Assembly (NCBI GenBank): GCA_910576785.1
Contig: CAJTJG010000020.1
Coordinates: forward strand, 1-57,990
DNA length: 57,990 nt
Source of the DNA: an uncultured Duncaniella sp.
GTDB taxonomy: Bacteria; Bacteroidota; Bacteroidia; Bacteroidales; Muribaculaceae
Direction: 5' to 3'
Below the pieces are notes generated by a model that was given only the letters and a program-made list of their open reading frames with translations, searched no databases and was not told where the DNA came from. Positions within the stretch are counted from its first letter, which is position 1. Each line of letters opens with the position of its first letter. A program made the position numbers and the translations under genes. Shown here in pieces: positions 51,595 through 57,990 of this stretch.

Positions 51595-52193
51595 TAGCTA
51601 TAGTTGACTACTCGGCGGGAAATCTCCGCTCCGTCACCAACGCCCTCGGGCGTATAGGCGCGGAATGGACGCTCACATCATCGCCCGGGGTGATAGCCCG
51701 CGCCGACCGTGTGCTGCTCCCCGGGGTAGGGCACTGCGGCGAGGCCCTCGCACGGCTGCGTGACTGCGAGGGGCTCGAGAGATGCCTGCTTGACCTGCGC
51801 GTGCCCGTGCTCGGGATATGCGTGGGTATGCAGATGATGTGCCGCCACACCGAGGAAGGGGATGCCCCCGGTCTCGGCATATTCGACACATGCGTGAGGC
51901 GCCTTTCGCCTCTTGAACCCGCCGACAAGGTGCCCCACATGGGGTGGAACTCCATATCCAACCTCGAGGGGCGGCTGATGAAAGGGATACCTCGCGGGGC
52001 ATACATGTACTTCGTGCACAGTTACTATGCGCCGCTCTGCCCTGACACCATCGCCACCACCCGCTACAGCTCCGCCCGCGGCGGCATGATAAGCGCGGCC
52101 CTCGGCTATGAGAATTTTTTCGGCACGCAGTTTCACCCCGAGAAGAGCGGTGATGCGGGCGAGATGATACTTAAAAATTTCCTGTTATTGTGA
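51591..52193 (+). CDS. hisH: Imidazole glycerol phosphate synthase, glutaminase subunit
   Basis: A 200-aa class I amidotransferase: IVDYSAGNLRSVTNAL, LPGVGHCG, the nucleophile Cys in LGICVGMQMM, FVHSYY and the catalytic His/Glu in FGTQFHPEKSG. It feeds ammonia to HisF. It overlaps hisCB by 4 nt (ATGA). Confidence 0.97.
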   Translation: MIAIVDYSAGNLRSVTNALGRIGAEWTLTSSPGVIARADRVLLPGVGHCGEALARLRDCEGLERCLLDLRVPVLGICVGMQMMCRHTEEGDAPGLGIFDTCVRRLSPLEPADKVPHMGWNSISNLEGRLMKGIPRGAYMYFVHSYYAPLCPDTIATTRYSSARGGMISAALGYENFFGTQFHPEKSGDAGEMILKNFLLL

Positions 52194-52915
52194 TAAGAGT
52201 CATACCAGCGATAGATATAATAGACGGAAAGTGTGTGCGCCTGACGCGTGGCGACTATTCCAGACAGACCACCTACGATGCCTCGCCGGTGGACATGGTG
52301 AAGCGTATGGTGGACAGCGGTCTGCCCCACATCCATGCCGTCGACCTCACCGGAGCGCGCCTCGGGCGTCCCTCGGCCCTCGGGTTGCTCGAGAAGATGG
52401 CCGCCGTGGATGGCGCGGTGATAGAGTGGGGCGGCGGAATAAAGACCGATGCCGACATGCGCGATCTGTTCAATGCCGGTGCCACGCGGGGTGTGATAGG
52501 GAGTGTGGCTGTGCGCGATCCTGAGCTCTTCGCCTCATGGCTCGGGCAATATGGCGGCGACAGTGTGGTGCTCGGGGCCGATCTGAATGACGGCAAGGTG
52601 GCAGTGGACGGTTGGACAGCCTCGGGCGAGGTGACGGCTACCGAACTCGTGGAGAGGTTCTTGCCCGAGGGGTTGCAGGAGATGATTGTCACCGACATAT
52701 CGCGCGACGGCATGCTCGCCGGACCGTCGTTCGACCTCTATGCGGAGCTGATGGAGCGCTTCGGGCAGCTGAAAGTCATAGCCTCCGGAGGCGTGTCGGG
52801 CATAGCCGACATAGAGCGCCTCGCCCAGATGGGCGTGCCGGCGGTGATAGTGGGCAAGGCATTATACGAGGGGCGTGTCACGCTCCGTCAACTTTATGAT
52901 GTATCCATATGTTAG
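52190..52915 (+). CDS. hisA: Phosphoribosylformimino-AICAR isomerase
   Basis: A 241-aa TIM barrel: VIPAIDIIDGKCVRLTRGDY (Asp8 catalytic), HAVDLTGA, WGGGIKTD, TDISRDGML and IASGGVSGI. The GTG start at 52190 overlaps the hisH stop by 4 nt (GTGA). It opens the ribose ring in histidine synthesis. Confidence 0.96.
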   Translation: MIRVIPAIDIIDGKCVRLTRGDYSRQTTYDASPVDMVKRMVDSGLPHIHAVDLTGARLGRPSALGLLEKMAAVDGAVIEWGGGIKTDADMRDLFNAGATRGVIGSVAVRDPELFASWLGQYGGDSVVLGADLNDGKVAVDGWTASGEVTATELVERFLPEGLQEMIVTDISRDGMLAGPSFDLYAELMERFGQLKVIASGGVSGIADIERLAQMGVPAVIVGKALYEGRVTLRQLYDVSIC

Positions 52916-53670
52916 CCAAGAGAATCATTCCGTGTCTCGACGTCAGGGACGGACGCACGGTGAAAGGTGTCAACTTCCGCGGGCTGGCCGATGTGGGCGA
53001 TCCCGTTGAGCTTGGTGCCGCCTATGCGGCGGCCGGGGCCGACGAGCTGGTGTACCTCGACATCAGCGCCTCGATAGAGGGGCGAGGCACATTCACCGCC
53101 ATGGTGGAGCGCGTGGCCGACCGTGTGAACATCCCGTTCACCGTGGGCGGGGGCATACGCACCGCCGCCGATGCCGCCGCGCTGCTCGATGCCGGTGCCG
53201 ACAAGGTGACGGTCAATTCCGCCGCCGTGGCCAATCCCGGATTGATCACCGAGATAGCCTCGCGCTACGGCAGTCAGTTCATAGTGGTGGCCATCGATGC
53301 CCGCAGGGATGCCGGAGGCCGGTGGATGGTGACCACCCACGGGGGCACGCGCCGGGCCGGCGACCTCGAACTGTTCGCCTGGGCCCGTGAGGCTGTGGAC
53401 CGCGGTGCCGGCGAGATACTCTTCACCTCAATGGATCATGACGGCACGCGCTCGGGCTATCCATGCGATGTGTACAGGGAGCTGTGCGGCAGCATTACGG
53501 TGCCCGTCATAGCCTCCGGTGGTGCGGGATCGCCCGCCGATATCGCCGCCGTGCTCTCCGAAGGGGGCGCCGATGCAGCGCTCGCGGCAGGAATATTCCA
53601 CTACGGCAACTATACCGTAGGTGATATAAAACGATATCTCTCAAAACTTGACATACCCGTAAGATCATGA
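52909..53670 (+). CDS. hisF: Imidazole glycerol phosphate synthase, cyclase subunit
   Basis: A 253-aa TIM barrel: IIPCLDVRDGRTVKGVNF (Asp11), YLDISASIEGR, FTVGGGIRTAAD, TSMDHDGTRSGYP and IASGGAGSPADIA. It works with HisH. It overlaps hisA by 7 nt. Confidence 0.97.
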   Translation: MLAKRIIPCLDVRDGRTVKGVNFRGLADVGDPVELGAAYAAAGADELVYLDISASIEGRGTFTAMVERVADRVNIPFTVGGGIRTAADAAALLDAGADKVTVNSAAVANPGLITEIASRYGSQFIVVAIDARRDAGGRWMVTTHGGTRRAGDLELFAWAREAVDRGAGEILFTSMDHDGTRSGYPCDVYRELCGSITVPVIASGGAGSPADIAAVLSEGGADAALAAGIFHYGNYTVGDIKRYLSKLDIPVRS

Positions 53671-54269
53671 CATTCTCCGACTTCAATCTTGAAAAATGTG
53701 CCGATGGCCTCCTTCCGGTCATCGTGCAGGACTCAGTGACCCTCCGGGTGCTCATGCTCGGCTATATGGACAGTGAAGCGTTCGACAAGACCATCGCGAC
53801 CGGTCTTGTCACATTCCACTCACGCACACGCGGAACGCTGTGGACCAAGGGTGAGACCTCCGGCAATACACTGCGTGTGGTGGATATGTATGCCGACTGT
53901 GACCGCGACACCCTGCTTGTCAAGGCCATACCGGCGGGACCCACATGCCACCGTGGCACAACGGCATGTTTCGACACTCCCCCTGCCGAGGGTTTCGCCC
54001 GCTCGCTGTCGGCGCTTGTGGCGCGGCGCCATGCCGAGATGCCCGACGACTCCTATACGACACGCCTCTTCATAAAAGGGGTCAAGAAAATAGCCCAGAA
54101 AGTGGGCGAGGAGGCTGTGGAGGCAGCCATCGAGGCTGTGGACGGCAACAGGAACCGCTTTGTCTACGAGGCAGCCGACCTGCTGTACCACTACATGGTG
54201 CTTCTGGAGCAGATGGGGGTCACGCTCACCGACATAGAGGAGGAACTTCTCAAACGCCACCCCCACTGA
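53667..54269 (+). CDS. hisIE: Bifunctional PRA-CH / PRA-PH (HisIE)
   Basis: A 200-aa protein. The N-terminal cyclohydrolase: GYMDSEAFDKTIATGLVTFH, TLWTKGETSGNTL, DCDRDTLLVKA and PTCHRGTTACF (zinc Cys). The C-terminal pyrophosphatase: YTTRLFIKGVKKIAQKVGEE and YEAADLLYHYMVL. It overlaps hisF by 4 nt and ends the operon. Confidence 0.96.
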   Translation: MTFSDFNLEKCADGLLPVIVQDSVTLRVLMLGYMDSEAFDKTIATGLVTFHSRTRGTLWTKGETSGNTLRVVDMYADCDRDTLLVKAIPAGPTCHRGTTACFDTPPAEGFARSLSALVARRHAEMPDDSYTTRLFIKGVKKIAQKVGEEAVEAAIEAVDGNRNRFVYEAADLLYHYMVLLEQMGVTLTDIEEELLKRHPH

Positions 54270-54332
54270 CCGTCGCTATCTCCTCAGGTTCCTCTTTTGC
54301 ATTTCTTAACTCTGAGACTCCATTCTTTTTAG

Positions 54333-54340
54333 TAATTTTG
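54333..54340 (+). promoter_or_regulatory. -7 element upstream of hpt
   Basis: TAATTTTG followed by C. The ATG lies 26 nt downstream. No clear -33. It sets hpt apart from the his operon. Confidence 0.5.
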
Positions 54341-54366
54341 CACCCAAATATACCCAATGGAGACCC

Positions 54367-54915
54367 ATGAAACAAAAAACCTATCAGGGGCTTACTTTCC
54401 GCCCCTTCATTGAGAGCGACAGTATCCAGGCACGTGTGGCCGAACTCGGCAGGCAGATAAGCAGTGACTACGCCGGAAAAAATCCGCTCATGATATGTGT
54501 GCTCAACGGAGCCGCCCCCTTTGCTATGGACCTCTTCCGGGCTCTCGACATCGACGCCGAGATCTCGTTCATCCGTCTCAAGAGCTACGAGGGTACAGGT
54601 TCGACAGGCACTGTCAAGGAGGTGATGGGCCTGACCGAGAGCATCGAGGGCCGCGACGTGATACTCGTGGAGGATATCATCGACACGGGCAACACTATGG
54701 TCAAGCTCGAGGCCGACATGCGCGCCATGCGTCCGGCATCGCTGCGCATAGCCACACTCCTGTTCAAGCCCGAGGCGCTGCAGGCTCCGGTAGAACCACA
54801 TTACGTAGGATTCTCGATCCCCAAGAAATTCATCATAGGCTACGGCCTCGACATCGACGGCGCAGCCCGCAATCTCAACGATATATACGTCCTCGCAGAT
54901 GAGGATGGCAAGTAA
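54367..54915 (+). CDS. hpt: Hypoxanthine phosphoribosyltransferase
   Basis: A 182-aa type I phosphoribosyltransferase: the PRPP loop VILVEDIIDTGNTMVKL, CVLNGAAPFAMDLFRAL and a C-terminal FIIGYGLDIDGAARNL. It salvages hypoxanthine/guanine with PRPP. The size is normal. It is followed 27 nt later by adk. Confidence 0.93.
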   Translation: MKQKTYQGLTFRPFIESDSIQARVAELGRQISSDYAGKNPLMICVLNGAAPFAMDLFRALDIDAEISFIRLKSYEGTGSTGTVKEVMGLTESIEGRDVILVEDIIDTGNTMVKLEADMRAMRPASLRIATLLFKPEALQAPVEPHYVGFSIPKKFIIGYGLDIDGAARNLNDIYVLADEDGK

Positions 54916-54942
54916 CCATCACGTTTACGTTTCCAATAAAAA

Positions 54943-55512
54943 ATGTTCAATCTTGTGATTTTCGGTGCCCCCGGTAGCGGCAAGGGCACGCAAAGCGAAA
55001 AGCTCATAGACCGTTACGGTCTGACACACATTTCCACCGGTCAGGTGCTCCGCGATGAGATCGCCTCCGGCAGCGAGCTCGGCAAAGTGGCCGACAGCTA
55101 TATATCAAAAGGCCATCTCATACCCGACGATCTGATGGTGAAGATCCTCGCCGACGAGATAGACCGTCTCACCCCGTCGTCGAAAGGATTCATCTTCGAC
55201 GGTTTTCCCCGCACCGTGGCCCAGGCCGAGGAGCTGGCACGCATGCTTGCCGAGCGTGGCGAGGATATCCACTCGGTGATAGGCCTCGAGGTGCCCGACG
55301 ATGAACTCATGGACCGTCTGGTGAAGCGCGGAGCCGTATCAGGCCGTGCCGATGACAATCCCGAGACCATCAAGAACCGTCTGAACGTATATCACACCAC
55401 CACATCGCCCCTGCGCGACTATTATCTCGCCAAGGGTAAGTACAAGTCCATACATGGCCTTGGCAGTGTGGATGAGATATTCGATCGCATAGCCTCCGAG
55501 ATCGGGGAATAA
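54943..55512 (+). CDS. adk: Adenylate kinase (short form)
   Basis: A 189-aa enzyme. P-loop FGAPGSGKGTQSEKL (5-19), HISTGQVLRDEIA, FDGFPRTVAQAEEL and RLVKRGAVSGRADDNPETI. The short loop after 'GAVSGR' shows the short-LID form without a zinc-binding LID. It interconverts ATP, ADP and AMP. Confidence 0.96.
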   Translation: MFNLVIFGAPGSGKGTQSEKLIDRYGLTHISTGQVLRDEIASGSELGKVADSYISKGHLIPDDLMVKILADEIDRLTPSSKGFIFDGFPRTVAQAEELARMLAERGEDIHSVIGLEVPDDELMDRLVKRGAVSGRADDNPETIKNRLNVYHTTTSPLRDYYLAKGKYKSIHGLGSVDEIFDRIASEIGE

Positions 55513-55534
55513 TCTGGGGGAGGAGAGCGCATCC

Positions 55535-55750
55535 ATGGACTTCCGTCCCGTCGGGGAGCTGACCTACGCTCAGAGCGTGGCCGAGCTCGAGAGCATCATC
55601 CGCATGATGCAGAGTGACAAGTGTGACATAGACAACCTTGCGGCATATACCCGCCGGGCCGCCGACCTGCTGCGTGCATGCCGCACGCGGCTCACGGCTA
55701 CCGAGGAGGAGCTGGAGAGTGTGCTCAAGTCGCTCACCGAAAACAATTGA
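55535..55750 (+). CDS. xseB: Exodeoxyribonuclease VII small subunit
   Basis: A 71-aa helical protein: LTYAQSVAELESIIRMMQSD, then LAAYTRRAADLLRACRTRL, as in XseB. Together with XseA it degrades ssDNA. No xseA is found next to it, although in many Bacteroidetes the two are adjacent. It starts 22 nt after adk's stop. Confidence 0.85.
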   Translation: MDFRPVGELTYAQSVAELESIIRMMQSDKCDIDNLAAYTRRAADLLRACRTRLTATEEELESVLKSLTENN

Positions 55751-55771
55751 CACAATTCACAAACCGAATAT

Positions 55772-57811
55772 ATGAAATTCAAAACCATCTTAGCCATGAC
55801 CCTTGCAGCAGGGTTTGCGCTGAACGCTGCCGCCGAGCATCTGGGCAGTATCAATCCTGCCTACATAGACAAGACCACGGCTCCCGGCACTGACTTCTAT
55901 ACCCACGTGAACCGCGGGTGGATGGAGTCGCATCCCCTTACGGCCGAGCATGCCCGCTACGGTCAGTTCAATATCCTCAACGACTCGTCGGAGGCCCGCG
56001 TGCGCTCGCTCGTGGAGACTCTCGGCGCCACCAATCCCAAGCCCGGCACAGTGGCCCACAAGGTGTGGACCGTCTACTCGCAGGCCATGGACACCGCCCG
56101 CCGCAACGCCGAGGGTGCCCGTCCCATCCTGGCCGATCTGAAGCGCATCGAGAAGACCCCCCACAAGGGTATGGAGGATCTCTTCCTCTGGATGCACGGC
56201 AACTATGCATCGCCTTTCTTCGGTGCCGGCCCGATGGAGGATATGGCAAACTCCAGCGTGTATGCCATGTATGTGTCCGGCGGAGGCATGGGCCTTGGCG
56301 ACCGTGACTACTATCTGCTCGATGACGAGCGCAACACCGCAGTGCGCGAGGCTTACAAGCGCCTAATAGCCACACAGATGCAGAATGCAGGATATTCCGC
56401 CAAGGATGCAGCCCGCATCGTGAAGTCGGTGATGAAGATCGAGACCGCCCTGGCCGACTCAGCCCTCACCCGCGAGGAGAGCCGCAATATCCCGGCCATG
56501 TACAATCCCCGCACATTCGCCCAGCTCAAGGAGCTGTATCCCGCCATCAACTGGGACCGCTTCTTCATCGAGACCATGGGTATCCCCTCGCCTGAGATGG
56601 TGATCGTCACCGAGCCCAAGAGCGTGGCCCAGGCCAGCAAGCTCATGGCGTCGCTCTCCGACCGCGAGATCAAGGACTACTACCTCTGGAAATATGTGGC
56701 CCAGGCAGCCAGCGAGCTTAGCCAGGACTTCACCGACGCATCGTTTGAGTTCAGCAAGGTGATGAGCGGCGTGCAGGAGCAGCGTCCCCTCTGGAAGCGT
56801 GCTCTGAGCGCCACTGAGGGTGCCCTCGGCGAGGCTGTGGGCGAGCTCTATGTGGAGAAGTACTTCCCGCAGTCGTCCAAGGACTATATGGTGGGACTCG
56901 TAGAGAACCTCCGCACCGCCCTCGGCAAGCATATCGACAACCTCGACTGGATGAGCGACGAGACCAAGGCCAAGGCCCGCGAGAAACTCGCTGCCTTCAC
57001 CGTGAAGATCGGTTATCCCGACAAGTGGAAGGACTACACCACCATGAACATCGATCCTGCTCTCAGCTACTACGAGAACATGCACAATGTAGGCATGTGG
57101 CATCAGGCTGAGACATATGCCAAGTGGGGCAAGCCTGTGGACCGCACCGAGTGGGGCATGACTCCGCAGACTGTCAATGCCTATTACAACCCCATGGCCA
57201 ACGAGATCGTGTTCCCCGCCGCCATTCTCCAGGCTCCTTTCTTTGATCCCAACGCATCCGACGCCGAGAACTACGGCGGTATCGGTGTGGTGATAGGCCA
57301 CGAGATGACCCACGGATTTGACGATCAGGGCCGCAACTTCGACGCCGCCGGCAACATGACCAACTGGTGGACCGATGAGGATGCAGCCAAGTTTGAGGAG
57401 AAGACGAAGGGCCTCATAGCCCAGTTTGACGAGGTGGAGGTACTCCCCGGTCTCCACGCCAACGGTGCCTACACACTTGGCGAGAATATCGCCGACCAGG
57501 GTGGTCTGCGTGTATCGATGACCGCCTTCCTCGAGTCGCAGGCCAAGAAGGGTGTGGACATCAACTCCAAGGAGGCACTCATTGACGGCTTCACCCCCAT
57601 GCAGGTGTTCTACATGAACTATGCCAACCTTTGGGCCGGCAATGTCCGTGACGAGGAGATCCGCTCGCTCACCACGGGTGACGTCCACTCGCTGGGCCGC
57701 AACCGTGTCAATGTGACTCTGCGCAACATCACACCTTTCTTCGAGGCATTCTCCATCACCGAGGGCCAGCCCCTCTACCGCCCGGCTTCCGAGCAGGTGG
57801 TGATCTGGTGA
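55772..57811 (+). CDS. M13 family (neprilysin/PepO) metalloendopeptidase
   Basis: A 679-aa protein with a signal peptide (KTILAMTLAAGFALNAAAE). Zinc motif VIGHEMTHGFDDQGR (HExxH) and GENIADQGGLRV (third ligand, Glu) are in the C-terminal third, along with NAYYNPMANEIVFPAAIL and the C-terminal NRVNVTLRNI. It is probably a periplasmic or outer-surface peptidase for small peptides. The mature start is clear. It is the last gene of the window. Confidence 0.93.
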   Translation: MKFKTILAMTLAAGFALNAAAEHLGSINPAYIDKTTAPGTDFYTHVNRGWMESHPLTAEHARYGQFNILNDSSEARVRSLVETLGATNPKPGTVAHKVWTVYSQAMDTARRNAEGARPILADLKRIEKTPHKGMEDLFLWMHGNYASPFFGAGPMEDMANSSVYAMYVSGGGMGLGDRDYYLLDDERNTAVREAYKRLIATQMQNAGYSAKDAARIVKSVMKIETALADSALTREESRNIPAMYNPRTFAQLKELYPAINWDRFFIETMGIPSPEMVIVTEPKSVAQASKLMASLSDREIKDYYLWKYVAQAASELSQDFTDASFEFSKVMSGVQEQRPLWKRALSATEGALGEAVGELYVEKYFPQSSKDYMVGLVENLRTALGKHIDNLDWMSDETKAKAREKLAAFTVKIGYPDKWKDYTTMNIDPALSYYENMHNVGMWHQAETYAKWGKPVDRTEWGMTPQTVNAYYNPMANEIVFPAAILQAPFFDPNASDAENYGGIGVVIGHEMTHGFDDQGRNFDAAGNMTNWWTDEDAAKFEEKTKGLIAQFDEVEVLPGLHANGAYTLGENIADQGGLRVSMTAFLESQAKKGVDINSKEALIDGFTPMQVFYMNYANLWAGNVRDEEIRSLTTGDVHSLGRNRVNVTLRNITPFFEAFSITEGQPLYRPASEQVVIW

Positions 57812-57863
57812 TCTATCCCATAGTCCCATAGTATAGAAAGATACATAAGGACAAAAAGGACAA

Positions 57864-57916
57864 AAGTGACATAGAAAATTAATTGTCGTAGTGATGATTA
57901 AGATTCTATGTCACTT
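57864..57916 (+). terminator. Hairpin downstream of the M13 peptidase gene
   Basis: A perfect 13-bp stem (aagtgacatagaa at 57864-57876 with ttctatgtcactt at 57904-57916) lies 53 nt after the stop, preceded by purine-rich DNA like that of the repeats at 29.2 and 31.6 kb. Beyond it, to 57990, I see no gene. Confidence 0.6.
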
Positions 57917-57990
57917 CTATGTTGCCATCCAAGCGAATTTGCATTTTTAACCAAATATTTAACACTTGTAGTCAGAGAGTTAGTAAAATA

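Overview
The window is chromosomal DNA from a member of the Bacteroidales, most likely a Muribaculaceae-type gut anaerobe (inference). The signs are Bacteroidetes promoters (TTTG, about 20 nt, TAnnTTTG), few Shine-Dalgarno sequences, families largely confined to Bacteroidetes (DUF3078, DUF4491, a DUF2795-type acidic protein, an ORF6N protein), a secreted protein ending in a 'YYNLQGVRV...GLYIRR...' tail, a PASTA-bearing FtsI and a division gene order typical of the phylum.

Layout. 1-410: 3' end of an rRNA operon (23S tail, 5S, terminator). 0.47-5.8 kb: outer-membrane phospholipase A, a DEAD-box RNA helicase, then a tightly coupled run of envelope genes (DUF3078 protein, two small exported proteins, DUF4491 membrane protein). 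5.9-11.8 kb: a secreted Ig-like protein, a GH2 beta-galactosidase, a repeat-rich intergenic region with a possible 36-aa ORF, and an FprA-type flavodiiron protein. 11.9-20.3 kb: an accessory block with two adjacent DUF262 proteins (one ending in a DUF1524 HNH-like nuclease domain), an unrecognised 582-aa protein, a run of four very small proteins and an ORF6N/phospholipase-D-like protein.

20.55-27.3 kb: an integrated mobile element of about 6.7 kb. It appears to sit in the last codons of a small DUF2795-type gene: the 3' end of that gene is duplicated at the far side of the element, still followed by its terminator. The element carries a full tyrosine integrase, an excisionase-like HTH protein, a probable phage-type replication initiator, a NUMOD3-like protein, an SH3-barrel protein and a second, compact FimB-sized tyrosine recombinase. 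Directly after the compact recombinase lies a 147-bp segment bounded by perfect 14-bp inverted repeats and containing a promoter -7 element. It is followed by a structured leader RNA and a two-gene unit ending in a zinc-ribbon membrane protein. This looks like an undescribed phase-variation switch and is the most interesting candidate in the window.

27.6-29.1 kb: a glutaminyl-cyclase/M28 lipoprotein and a SemiSWEET transporter. 29.3-47.0 kb: on the minus strand, a PpiD/SurA-like foldase and the division and cell-wall cluster rsmH-ftsL-ftsI-murE-mraY-murD-ftsW-murG-murC-ftsQ-ftsA-ftsZ, with no mraZ in front of rsmH. 47.8-54.3 kb: on the plus strand, the histidine operon hisG-hisD-hisCB-hisH-hisA-hisF-hisIE, in which hisC and the dehydratase half of hisB are one continuous gene and no histidinol-phosphate phosphatase is present. 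54.4-57.8 kb: hpt, adk, xseB and an M13 metallopeptidase.

Several intergenic regions carry long, perfect, purine-rich inverted repeats just after stop codons (29.17-29.26, 31.55-31.67 and 57.86-57.92 kb), which probably act as terminators.
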